DNA of 64,000 nucleotides from Planctomycetales bacterium 71-10 (GTDB lineage: Bacteria; Planctomycetota; Planctomycetia; Isosphaerales; Isosphaeraceae), in the NCBI GenBank assembly GCA_001898385.1, contig MKTT01000074.1, positions 1 through 64,000 on the forward strand, given 5' to 3'. The stretch's first letter is position 1; each line of letters opens with the position of its first letter. Below the pieces are notes generated by a model. The model saw nothing but the letters and a program-made list of their open reading frames with translations, searched no databases and was not told the DNA's origin. Made by a program: the position numbers and the translations under genes. Positions 18,283 through 25,702 of this stretch are shown one piece after another.

Positions 18283-18618
18283 TCACGCGAACTCGACCCG
18301 CCGCCGCATCTCCTCCGGTTCGAGCCACTCCCAGACCAGGACGACGGCCCTCACCACCTGGCCGATCGTCCTGGCCTGGGAGGGATAGTAGATGATCCCC
18401 GGGTGATCGGCCCCCGTCGCGTGCAACCGGAGGAAGTCCGCGTCCTGGGTGATGATGACGCGGCCCTGCGCCGTCGCGAAGGCGTGCTGCACGTCGTCGG
18501 ACGCGGTCAGCAGGCCTACGTCGCGGGTCGTCGTCACGTCGACGCCATGCCGGCGCAGCCCGCGGGCGATCCGAGGATCGCAGTTTTCATCCAGATGGAA
18601 GGCGATCGCCCTGGGCAT
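18283..18618 (-). CDS. DUF5615 PIN-like protein (probable toxin of a DUF433/DUF5615 pair)
   Basis: A 111-residue PIN-like protein. The opening A-F-H-L-D-E-N-C-D has the DUF5615/Mut7-C type acidic motif (Asp10, Glu11). The GVDVTTTRDVGLL and ITQDADF segments follow, the latter matching the family's D-x-D-F pattern, and the end is G-I-I-Y-Y-P-S-Q. Such proteins are thought to be RNases. Its start lies inside the end of the DUF433 gene (32-base overlap), so the two are translated from one message. By family precedent DUF433 is the antitoxin. Activity here is unproven. Confidence 0.8.
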   Translation of the reverse strand: MPRAIAFHLDENCDPRIARGLRRHGVDVTTTRDVGLLTASDDVQHAFATAQGRVIITQDADFLRLHATGADHPGIIYYPSQARTIGQVVRAVVLVWEWLEPEEMRRRVEFA

Positions 18619-18937
18619 GGAGTCGCTTCAACTTCTGCGCGACGAGCGACGGCCCGGCCGCCTCTCGCAACTCGGCCGCGAGCCGCTCGTCGGCCTCGAT
18701 GTCGGCGTCGATGGCGTCGCGGTGGGAATGGTAATAGGCCAGCGCGGAGTAGACGGCGGGGAGGGTCAGCGTGGGATACGTCGCCACGATCTCCTCGGGC
18801 ACCATGCCCATCCGCTCGTGCCAAACGGCGATGTGCTGCACCTTGATCCGATGCCCGGCGACGTGCGGCTTCCCGCCGCAGTAGCCGGGCCGGATCGCGA
18901 TGTACTCGCCGATGACGGGGATCGTCGGGATGTCCAT
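18587..18937 (-). CDS. DUF433 protein (probable antitoxin)
   Basis: A 116-residue protein whose segments R-P-G-Y-C-G-G-K-P-H-V-A-G-H-R-I-K-V and E-E-I-V-A-T-Y-P-T-L-T show the DUF433 pattern: a small beta motif and then a winged-helix-like VapB-type part. A basic Lys/Arg tail follows. DUF433 proteins are commonly found upstream of PIN-like DUF5615 toxins, as here. First gene of the pair, it overlaps DUF5615 by 32 bases. Expected role: bind the toxin and autoregulate the operon. A second, unpaired DUF433 gene lies at 61773. Confidence 0.82.
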   Translation of the reverse strand: MDIPTIPVIGEYIAIRPGYCGGKPHVAGHRIKVQHIAVWHERMGMVPEEIVATYPTLTLPAVYSALAYYHSHRDAIDADIEADERLAAELREAAGPSLVAQKLKRLHAQGDRLPSG

Positions 18938-19023
18938 GGTCCAGAATCCGGGCGTCCGGGCTGATTTCGAGGAAAGTCCCTCCGTCCATCCTAACGGATA
19001 GCGGCCCTTCCTTCATCCCCGGC

Positions 19024-19557
19024 TCATCGCGCCCCCACGCCGATCAGCGCGCGGGAGCCGTCGCCGAGGGGGCGTTCGTAGAAGAAGAGTTGATTCTCGG
19101 GGGCGTCGACCCGGGTGGAGAAGGGGGGGGAATCGCCGTCCTTGAAGGTGCAGCGCAGGACGACGCGGCCCGCCTCCTCCTCCTCGAACGTGGTATCGGC
19201 GGAGCGACCGTCGCCGAGGTCGCAAGCCAGGGTCTCGCCCCGCTTCAGCGGCTCGCTGCGGGTGGCGATCAGCTCCAGGGAGTCGTCGGGCGCGATCGTC
19301 CGGAGCTGGCCTCGCACCGGGGCCAGCCGCGGGTCGATCGCCGAGCCGCCGGGCGTCGCCCGGATCGCGAACACCGTGACCGTCACCGGCCGACCCGGGC
19401 CCGTCGGCTGGGCCGGCTCCGGCCGGGGCGAACAGCCGGCGAGCAGGGCGACGAGCAGCGATAGGACCCGGCGGGAGAGGCGACGGCATCCGTCCCCTCT
19501 CCCGCCGGGAGAGGGCGGCCCCGAGGGCCGGGTGAGGGCCGCCGGATTTGTAGGCAT
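19024..19557 (-). CDS. Lipoprotein whose start codon lies inside a repeat element
   Basis: A 177-residue frame. Residues 25-42 are a normal signal peptide core (RRLSRRVLSLLVALLAGC) with lipobox LLAGC and Cys42. Upstream of it there is no ATG, GTG or TTG until 19557, and that ATG lies within the palindromic element at 19494-19652. The first ~21 residues (Pro/Gly-rich) are therefore element-encoded. The mature part has strands such as P-V-T-V-T-V-F-A-I-R-A-T-P-G-G and V-V-L-R-C-T-F-K-D-G-D, and ends FYERPLGDGSRALIGVGAR. Unknown function; third gene after an ECF sigma factor. A CTG at the native position is another possibility. Confidence 0.55.
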   Translation of the reverse strand: MPTNPAALTRPSGPPSPGGRGDGCRRLSRRVLSLLVALLAGCSPRPEPAQPTGPGRPVTVTVFAIRATPGGSAIDPRLAPVRGQLRTIAPDDSLELIATRSEPLKRGETLACDLGDGRSADTTFEEEEAGRVVLRCTFKDGDSPPFSTRVDAPENQLFFYERPLGDGSRALIGVGAR

Positions 19558-19652
19558 AGCCCAGGTACGGCGTCCACTCGCCCGACATGCCCTCGGCGCT
19601 CCGACGACCCTCTCCCGCCGCTGCGCGACACCCTCTCCCGGCGGGAGAGGGG
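19494..19652. repeat. Palindromic MITE-like element, family 2
   Basis: A 159-bp element with a perfect 22-bp terminal inverted repeat (19494-19515 and 19631-19652). Each arm is itself nearly palindromic (CCCTCTCCCG / CGGGAGAGGG), and adjacent GGCC-rich parts pair further. An extra partial arm lies at about 19609-19620. The CCCTCTCCC-GGGAGAGGG type of repeat is widespread in GC-rich bacterial genomes. It lies across the 5' end of the lipoprotein gene. Confidence 0.78.
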
Positions 19653-19691
19653 ATGAGTCCGGCTTCGCCGCGGGCTCGCGGCCCTCGCGCC

Positions 19692-20099
19692 TCATTCGGC
19701 CATCGCCACGAAGGGCCCCGCGGCGGATTCGAAGAAGTTGTGGACCAGATACCACGCGTCCACCCCCTCGCTCCCCAGCCGCGGCGAGAGGTCGGCGACC
19801 TGGGCGGCGTCGCCGTCGCCGCGGATCAGGACGAGCTGGCCCTCCTCGATGCGCACGGGGGCGGCCGGCGCAGCGGCGAACCGGGAGGCGCCCACGGCCA
19901 GCAGGACGGCGGCGGCCTGGGCGAGCAGGATCAGGCCGGCGACGGCCCAGCGCCGCCGCGAGGGCGCGGCGATCGTCCGCGGCTCGGGCTCGTCGATCCG
20001 CCCGGCGACGCCCGCCCACGCGCGATCCCACGCCTCGGCCGAGGGCGAGGGGGGCCGGGTCGCTTCCCAGAGGCGGTCGAGGTCGTTCATCGGTCCCAT
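19692..20099 (-). CDS. Single-TM protein, probable anti-sigma-type partner of the ECF sigma factor
   Basis: A 135-residue protein with a ~50-residue cytoplasmic part beginning N-D-L-D-R-L-W-E-A-T-R-P-P-S-P, one membrane segment (AVAGLILLAQAAAVLLAVGA) and an outer domain. It begins 20 bases after the sigma factor gene, the usual anti-sigma place. No zinc H-x3-C-x2-C motif is present, so it is not a classical ZAS anti-sigma factor. The Met at codon 4 (20090) is an alternative start. The outer domain ends N-F-F-E-S-A-A-G-P-F-V-A-M-A-E. Role inferred from position. Confidence 0.6.
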   Translation of the reverse strand: MGPMNDLDRLWEATRPPSPSAEAWDRAWAGVAGRIDEPEPRTIAAPSRRRWAVAGLILLAQAAAVLLAVGASRFAAAPAAPVRIEEGQLVLIRGDGDAAQVADLSPRLGSEGVDAWYLVHNFFESAAGPFVAMAE

Positions 20100-20118
20100 C
20101 CCATCCTGTCGTCCCGGC

Positions 20119-20697
20119 TCAATCGAGGCCCTTCAGTCGGTCCCAATCGAGCGTCTCCTGGAGCTTGCGGCGGGCGGCGTTGATCCGGCTCATCACGGTG
20201 CCGATCGGCACCTCCTGGGCCTCCGCGATCTCCTTGTACGTCAATCCGGCCTCGGCGAACATCACGAACGTCGCCCGGAGGGCGGGGGAGAGCTTCGCCA
20301 GGGCCTCGTCCAGCGACCGCCGCAGGTCGGCCCGGCTCAGGCCCCGGGAGGGGTCGTCGTCGGGCGTGCCGCTGGTCGGGTCCACCTCCAGGGCGACGGC
20401 CTTGCTCCGCTTCCTCCGCCTCCCCTGGTCCAGCGCCGTGTTCACGACGATCCGCAGCAGCCAGAACCGGAACCCGCCCCGGCCGTCGAACTCGTCCAGC
20501 CGGCGGAACGCCTTCAGCAGCGATTCCTGGACCGCGTCCAGCGCGTCGTGCTCGTCCCCCAGGAGGCGGTAGGCCGTGCGGAAGGCGTCGTCCCGGTGGC
20601 GGAGGAACAGCTCCTCGCGGGCCGCCGGATCCCGGTCCCGCGCCCGCCGGACCAGCACCTCGTCGGGGATGGATGCGATCGTCGGGGCGTCCGGCAT
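20119..20697 (-). CDS. ECF RNA polymerase sigma factor (RpoE type)
   Basis: A 192-residue sigma70-family factor with sigma2 (about 25-95) and sigma4 (about 130-185) only. Sigma2 has L-F-L-R-H-R-D-D-A-F-R-T-A-Y-R-L-L and DALDAVQESLLKAFRR, typical of region 2. Sigma4 carries L-T-Y-K-E-I-A-E-A-Q-E-V-P-I-G-T-V-M-S-R, the helix-turn-helix that reads the -35. The Pro/Asp-rich linker between them is normal for ECFs. It heads a three-gene cluster on the minus strand with a single-TM protein and a lipoprotein, which suggests envelope signalling. Regulon unknown. Confidence 0.9.
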   Translation of the reverse strand: MPDAPTIASIPDEVLVRRARDRDPAAREELFLRHRDDAFRTAYRLLGDEHDALDAVQESLLKAFRRLDEFDGRGGFRFWLLRIVVNTALDQGRRRKRSKAVALEVDPTSGTPDDDPSRGLSRADLRRSLDEALAKLSPALRATFVMFAEAGLTYKEIAEAQEVPIGTVMSRINAARRKLQETLDWDRLKGLD

Positions 20698-20820
20698 ACG
20701 GTCTCCTACCCTGACGAGACGATCCCGAGGCGTCCGCTATTCGATCCCCGGGTTTCGGGGTACACTAAGGGTCCAGGCCCGTCGCCGCATCCCATTGTAA
20801 CGCGAGGAGTCCCGACCGCC

Positions 20821-21336
20821 GTGCCCGTCGAGGTCCTGATCCCCGAAGACGCGCTGCGCGACCGCCTCCGCGAGCTGGGGGCCGAGGTCGCGCGCGATTA
20901 CGCGGGCAAGCCGCTGACGATCGTGGCGATCCTGACCGGCAGCCTGATCGCCCTGGCCGACCTGATCCGCGCCGTCGACGTCCCCCACCGGATCGGCCTG
21001 GTCCACGCCAGCAGCTACCGCGGGGCGACCACCACCGGCTCGACGCTGGTCATCAATGAGACGCTCGCCCCCGACGTGGCCGGTCGCGACGTCCTGCTGC
21101 TGGACGACATCCTGGACACGGGCCAGACCCTCGCGGCGCTGGTCGACCATATCGCCCAGCGGGGGGCGCGGAGCGTGAAGACGGCCGTCCTCCTCCGGAA
21201 GATCGGCCGCCAGACCGTCCCGATCGAGCCGGACTACTGCGGCTTCACCATCCCCGACGCCTTCGTCGTCGGCTATGGGCTGGACTACGACGACGACTAC
21301 CGCCACCTCCCGTTCGTCGGCGTCCTGAAGGACTGA
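20821..21336 (+). CDS. hpt: Hypoxanthine phosphoribosyltransferase
   Basis: Salvages hypoxanthine or guanine with PRPP to IMP or GMP. The 171-residue length fits bacterial Hpt. The PRPP-binding motif is VLLLDDILDTGQTL (91-104), and GYGLDYDDDYRHLP (151-164) is the family's C-terminal purine-site signature. Phosphate-binding LTGS (38-41) follows an alternating hydrophobic strand. The start is GTG 20821 with GAGGAG about 11 bases upstream, since the long upstream open frame contains no good ribosome site. It diverges from the sigma gene. Two glycosyltransferase genes follow 19 bases on. Confidence 0.93.
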   Translation: MPVEVLIPEDALRDRLRELGAEVARDYAGKPLTIVAILTGSLIALADLIRAVDVPHRIGLVHASSYRGATTTGSTLVINETLAPDVAGRDVLLLDDILDTGQTLAALVDHIAQRGARSVKTAVLLRKIGRQTVPIEPDYCGFTIPDAFVVGYGLDYDDDYRHLPFVGVLKD

Positions 21337-21355
21337 CGGACCGCGACGAGACGCC

Positions 21356-22537
21356 ATGACCGCCGACGCCCCGGACGCCCCCCTCAAGCTGGCCCTCCTC
21401 TCCCGACGGTATCCGCCCCTGATCGGCGGGGCCGAGCGCGTGCTGGGCTACCTCGCCGAGGCCCTGGCCCGCGAGGGCGCCGAGGTCTCCGTCCTCACCT
21501 CCGCGATCGGCGAGGCCGCGAAGCTCCCCGCCCGCGAGGAGTTCGACGAGCCGCGCTCCAAGGGGGGCGGCCGGCTGGTCATCCATCGCCTACCGACCTC
21601 GCCGCTGAGGTTCGTGGGGACGTGGCTCTACATGCGGAACCTGGCCCGCTGGCTGCGGTCCAACCCGATCGACCTCGCCTACGTCTCCATGCTCAAGCAC
21701 GATGCCTACACCGCGCTGGGGGTGGGGGCCGACCGCGGCTTCCCCGTCGTCCTGCGGCCCGAGGGCGCCGGCGACACCGGCGACGTGGCGTGGCAGGCGC
21801 GGGGGAACTTCGGCGCGAAGATCGCCCGACGCTGCCAGGACGCCGACGCCTACGTCGCCATCTCGAAGCCCGTCCGCGCCGAGCTGGTCGCCGCCGGCTA
21901 CGACGAGGCGAAGGTCCACGACCTCCCCAACGGCGTCCCGGTCCCGCCCCGCCCCTGGCAGCGTCGGCCGGGCTGGCAGGACGCCCCCCGGGCGACGTTC
22001 GTCGGCCGGCTCGCGCCCGAGAAGGACCTGGCGACCCTCGTCCACGCCTGGCCGATCGTCCGCGAGACGTTCCCCAGGGCGCGGCTGGTGCTCGTCGGCG
22101 AAGGGCCCGAGCGGCCCGCGCTGGCGAGGCTGGCGGCCGACCTGGGGCTGGGCGGGGACGCCTTCGCCATGCCGGGGGCGACGCAGGACGTGGAGGCCGA
22201 GCTGCGCGCGTCCGACCTGTTCGTCCTGCCGTCCACCGAGGAGGGGATGAGCATCGCCCTGCTGGAAGCGATGGCCGTGGGCCTGCCGGCGGTGGCCTCG
22301 GCGATCCCGGGGAACCGCCGGATGGTCGTCGACTTCAAGCACGGCCGGCTCGCCCCGCCGCGCGACCCGTCGGCCCTGGCGCGGACGATCGTCGATCAGT
22401 GGTCGACCTTCGACCGGGCGTTCCACATGAGCCGCGCGGCGCGGGGGCGGGTCGAGCAGATGTTCTCGATCCGCGCCGTGGCGCGGCGGCATCTCCAACT
22501 GTTCCGGGAATTGATCGCGCGGGAGCGATCGGGATGA
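21356..22537 (+). CDS. Family 4 glycosyltransferase
   Basis: A 393-residue GT-B protein. The N-terminal Rossmann-like domain opens L-K-L-A-L-L-S-R-R-Y-P-P-L-I-G-G-A-E-R, the usual G-G-A-E acceptor loop of GT4 enzymes. The C-terminal donor domain has P-R-A-T-F-V-G-R-L-A-P-E-K and P-S-T-E-E-G-M-S-I-A-L-L-E-A, the E-x7-E motif of retaining GT4. A basic segment follows the membrane-free N-terminus. The enzyme transfers a nucleotide sugar to a polysaccharide or lipid intermediate. The start follows hpt by 19 bases; another GT4 gene is 16 bases downstream, suggesting a small envelope-sugar operon. Confidence 0.87.
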   Translation: MTADAPDAPLKLALLSRRYPPLIGGAERVLGYLAEALAREGAEVSVLTSAIGEAAKLPAREEFDEPRSKGGGRLVIHRLPTSPLRFVGTWLYMRNLARWLRSNPIDLAYVSMLKHDAYTALGVGADRGFPVVLRPEGAGDTGDVAWQARGNFGAKIARRCQDADAYVAISKPVRAELVAAGYDEAKVHDLPNGVPVPPRPWQRRPGWQDAPRATFVGRLAPEKDLATLVHAWPIVRETFPRARLVLVGEGPERPALARLAADLGLGGDAFAMPGATQDVEAELRASDLFVLPSTEEGMSIALLEAMAVGLPAVASAIPGNRRMVVDFKHGRLAPPRDPSALARTIVDQWSTFDRAFHMSRAARGRVEQMFSIRAVARRHLQLFRELIARERSG

Positions 22538-22553
22538 GGAAGCGGGGTCCGAA

Positions 22554-23687
22554 GTGCTGAAGGTCTTGCAGCTCATCCCGACGCTCGACCGCTCGGGGGC
22601 CGAGAAGCAGATGGTGATGCTCGCCGCGGGGCTCCCGCGCGACCGCTTCCAGGTCGAGGCGGCGGTCCTCACGCGGTCGGGGCCGCTCGAAGCCGACCTG
22701 GCCGCGGCGGGCGTCCCGGTGACGTCGATCGGCAAGCGGCTCAAGGTCGACCCGTTCGCCCTCGGCCGGCTGACGCGGTTCCTCAAGGAAGGCCGGTTCG
22801 ACGTCGTCCAGACCTGGATCTTCGCCGCCAACGCCTACGGCCGACTCGCCGCCCGCCGCGCGGGCGTCCCCGTGATCGTCACGGCCGAGATGGCCGTCGA
22901 CCTCTGGAAAGGTCCGATCGAGCGCCTCGTCGACCGCAGGCTGGCGACGTACTCGGACAGGCTGGTGGGCAACTCCAACGCCGTCGTCGAGTACTACGGC
23001 AAGCTCGGCGTGCCGGCCGACCGGCTGGAGATGATCTACTCGGGAATCGCCGACGAGCCGCCGCCGGCCGTCGACCCCGCGGCCGTCCGCACGTCGATCG
23101 GCTTCCCGCACGACGCCAGGCTGGCCCTGTTCGTCGGCCGCCTCGCCCCCCAGAAGCGCGTGGGGGACCTGCTGAAGACGCTCGACCTGTTGCAGCACGT
23201 CCAGCCCGACCTCCGCACGGCGATCGTCGGCGACGGCCCCCTGCGGGGCTCGCTGGAGAAGCTCGCCGGCCAGCTCGACCTGGACGAAAAGGTCCGCTTC
23301 CTCGGCCACCGCGACGACGTCCCGCGCCTGATGGCCGCCGCCGACGTGGTCGTCCTGCCGAGCGAGTACGAGGGCCTGCCGAACGTGGTCCTGGAGGCGA
23401 TGATCCAGGGCAAGCCCGTCGTCGCCACCGCCGCGCCGGGGACGACCGAGGTGGTCGTCGACGGCGTGACGGGCGTGCTGGCGCCGATCGGGAACCTGCC
23501 GCTGCTGGCGCGCGGCCTCCGCGACCTGGCCCGCGACCCCCGCCGCGCCCGGGCCCTGGGCGCCGCCGGCCGCGAGCGCGCCCTGGCCGACTTCCGCGCC
23601 GACGCCATGGTCGCCCGCTTCGCCGACCTCTACGAACGCCTCGCCGCCGCCAAGGGCCTCGCCGTCGCGCCCGCGCCGACGGCGTGA
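22554..23687 (+). CDS. Family 4 glycosyltransferase
   Basis: A 377-residue GT-B glycosyltransferase from GTG 22554. It begins L-K-V-L-Q-L-I-P-T-L-D-R-S-G-A-E-K-Q, the G-A-E loop at the donor-acceptor cleft. The C-terminal domain shows L-F-V-G-R-L-A-P-Q-K and P-S-E-Y-E-G-L-P-N-V-V-L-E-A-M, the E-x7-E motif. L-L-K-T-L-D-L-L-Q-H-V-Q-P-D-L links the two. It partners with the GT4 just upstream. The acceptor is unknown; capsule, exopolysaccharide or O-antigen assembly is plausible. An Ala/Pro-rich tail ends the protein. The neighbouring kdsD operon is 8 kb away, so a link to LPS is not shown. Confidence 0.87.
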   Translation: MLKVLQLIPTLDRSGAEKQMVMLAAGLPRDRFQVEAAVLTRSGPLEADLAAAGVPVTSIGKRLKVDPFALGRLTRFLKEGRFDVVQTWIFAANAYGRLAARRAGVPVIVTAEMAVDLWKGPIERLVDRRLATYSDRLVGNSNAVVEYYGKLGVPADRLEMIYSGIADEPPPAVDPAAVRTSIGFPHDARLALFVGRLAPQKRVGDLLKTLDLLQHVQPDLRTAIVGDGPLRGSLEKLAGQLDLDEKVRFLGHRDDVPRLMAAADVVVLPSEYEGLPNVVLEAMIQGKPVVATAAPGTTEVVVDGVTGVLAPIGNLPLLARGLRDLARDPRRARALGAAGRERALADFRADAMVARFADLYERLAAAKGLAVAPAPTA

Positions 23688-23881
23688 ATTCCATGCCCAT
23701 ACACCGACGACGATGGAACGTCTGGCAGCTGGGCCGGCGCGCCTCGTTCAACTTCCCTGCGCTCCGATCAGGAATCCTCCATCCCGAACCGGGTTTGCCC
23801 CTTCCGTCAAGCCCGCCGGACCGCGAACATGACCGGGATGAATCCTCGACCGTTCGCGACCTCACAGGGCAGGGCCCAAGC

Positions 23882-24748
23882 ATGAACCGGACGCCCCCGC
23901 GCCTCGCCGCCGCGTTCCTCCTCGCACTCCTCCCGTCGGCCGCCCTCGCCGCCGAGCCGTTCGCGCTCCAGTTACGGGCCCGGAACCAGGCCGGCGAGAG
24001 GGTCGCCGTGGTCGAGTGGGAGCCGAGCAAGACGGCGGTCGTCGTCTGCGACATGTGGGATCGGCACTGGTGCAAGTCGGCCGAGCGCCGCGTCGGCGAG
24101 ATGGCCGGCCCGATGGACGAGATGCTCAAGACGGCCCGCGCACGCGGCGCGTTCATCATCCACGCCCCCAGCACGACCACCGCGTTCTACGACGGGACCC
24201 CGCAGCGCGAGCGGGCGAAGCGGGCCCCGTTCGCCCCCACTCCGATCCCGCTCGTCACGACGCCGCGATGGGGGACCGCCTGGTACTGGATCGACGCCAA
24301 ACGCGAGGGCGTCCTCCCCATCGACGACTCCGACGGCGGCTGCGACTGCCCGGGGGTGAAGTGCGAGATCGGCTCGCCCTGGACGCGCCAGACGGCGGCC
24401 ATCGAGATCGCCGAGGGCGACGCGATCACCGACGACGGCCAGGAGGCGTGGAACCTGCTCGCCGAGCGCGGGATCGACCGCGTCATCCTCTGCGGCGTGC
24501 ACCTGAACATGTGCGTGCTCGGCCGCCCGTTCGCCATCCGGCAGATGACCGCCCTGGGCAAGGAGGTCCTCCTGATGCGCGACATGACCGACACCATGTA
24601 CAACCCCGAACGTCCCCCCGGCGGCACCCACTTCGACGGCACTCAGCTGATGATCGGCCACGTCGAACGCTACTGGTGCCCGAGCTTCGCCAGCTCCGAC
24701 ATCACCGGCCGGCCGCCCTTCCGCTTCGCCGGGGCACCGGAGGAGTGA
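23882..24748 (+). CDS. Isochorismatase-like cysteine hydrolase, secreted
   Basis: A 288-residue protein of the nicotinamidase/isochorismatase fold. The ATG at 23882 starts a signal peptide (LAAAFLLALLPSAALAA). A longer frame begins at 23684 inside the previous gene but has no export signal. The catalytic Asp is in V-V-V-C-D-M-W-D, and the nucleophile Cys is in L-C-G-V-H-L-N-M-C-V-L. Extra inserts with C-D-C-P-G-V-K-C and R-H-W-C are unusual. Substrate unknown: family members hydrolyse isochorismate, nicotinamide or other amides. The export signal suggests a periplasmic role. Confidence 0.8.
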   Translation: MNRTPPRLAAAFLLALLPSAALAAEPFALQLRARNQAGERVAVVEWEPSKTAVVVCDMWDRHWCKSAERRVGEMAGPMDEMLKTARARGAFIIHAPSTTTAFYDGTPQRERAKRAPFAPTPIPLVTTPRWGTAWYWIDAKREGVLPIDDSDGGCDCPGVKCEIGSPWTRQTAAIEIAEGDAITDDGQEAWNLLAERGIDRVILCGVHLNMCVLGRPFAIRQMTALGKEVLLMRDMTDTMYNPERPPGGTHFDGTQLMIGHVERYWCPSFASSDITGRPPFRFAGAPEE

Positions 24749-24795
24749 CGCCGGTTCGGTGACTGTCTCACAAGGTTGGAGATCAGATCTTCCCC

Positions 24796-24862
24796 GTAGG
24801 CTGGGTCGTGACCCAGCGCGCGAGCCGTCGCTTTCTCCGGGCTGGGTCTCGACCCAGCCTAC
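24796..24862. repeat. Short palindromic repeat, family 3, possibly bidirectional terminator
   Basis: The 22-base arms at 24796-24817 and 24841-24862 are inverted repeats with one mismatch, and each arm is internally palindromic (GCTGGGTC / GACCCAGC). Outside them, GTTGGA and TCCAAC extend the dyad. It lies between convergent genes ending at 24748 and 24921, so it may also end transcription. The TAGGCTGGGTC motif is common in many bacterial genomes. Confidence 0.7.
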
Positions 24863-24920
24863 AAGATCCAACGCCACATCGACGGCCGCTCCGAGTTTCA
24901 GGCCCTTCTGGGACGGTTTC

Positions 24921-25622
24921 TCACCTCGGGATGTCGAACCAGTCGCCCGGCTCCAGGACGACGGGCTTCGCGGTGGTCTCCTTCTCCACCCGTTCGGCCC
25001 ACGCCTTGGCGTCCTGGGCGATGGGGGGGAAGGTGTTGAAGTGGATGGGGATGACGTACTTCGGCTTCAGGAGCTTGATCGCGCGGATGGAGTCGTCGAC
25101 GCCCATCGTGTAGTAGTCGCCGATGGGGAGGAGGGCGAGGTCCAGGCCCTCCTCGCCGATCAGGGCCATGTCGCCGAAGAGGGCGGTGTCGGCGGCGTCG
25201 TAGACCTTCGTCCCGTCGGGGAACGTGAGGAGGAAGCCGCAGGGGTTGCCGCCGTTGGAGCCGTCGGGCAGGGCGGAGCCGTGGAAGGCGAGCGTCAGCT
25301 TGACGCGCACCCAGTCGGCGAACGTGAACCCGCCGCCGTGCTGGAGTCCCTCCACCTTCGAGAGCCCCTGCGAAGGCTGCTGGAGCCAGCCACCGATCTC
25401 GTAGTTGCTGGCGACGGTCGCGCCGGTGCGTTTGGCGATCGCCACCGAGTCGCCGACGTGGTCGCCGTGGCCGTGGGAGATCAGGATCAGGTCGGCGGGC
25501 GCGTCCTCGGGCCGGATCGCGGCCTTCGGGTTGCCGGTCAGGAACGGGTCGACCAGGACGTGCTTGCCGTCGTTCTCGAACAGCAGCGCGGAGTGGCCGA
25601 GCCAGCGGAGGCGGGTGGACAT
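24921..25622 (-). CDS. UPF0173-family metallo-beta-lactamase-fold hydrolase
   Basis: A 233-residue metal-dependent hydrolase. The metal motif H-G-H-G-D-H is at residues 50-55 in ILISHGHGDHVGD. Later ligands are in F-H-G-S-A-L, D-A-A-D-T-A-L-F and I-P-I-H-F-N-T-F-P. Length and motif order match UPF0173. Substrates for this family are not settled. No signal peptide, so it is cytoplasmic. The gene ends 63 bases before the palindromic repeat 24796-24862. It starts 80 bases upstream of the end of the esterase gene on the same strand. Confidence 0.87.
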   Translation of the reverse strand: MSTRLRWLGHSALLFENDGKHVLVDPFLTGNPKAAIRPEDAPADLILISHGHGDHVGDSVAIAKRTGATVASNYEIGGWLQQPSQGLSKVEGLQHGGGFTFADWVRVKLTLAFHGSALPDGSNGGNPCGFLLTFPDGTKVYDAADTALFGDMALIGEEGLDLALLPIGDYYTMGVDDSIRAIKLLKPKYVIPIHFNTFPPIAQDAKAWAERVEKETTAKPVVLEPGDWFDIPR

Positions 25623-25702
25623 GGCGTTCGTCTCTCGGTCGTGGGCCGGATGGACTGCGTCGAACGCCGTCCATCATAACCCAACCGCGGCCCCCTCGCC
25701 GT

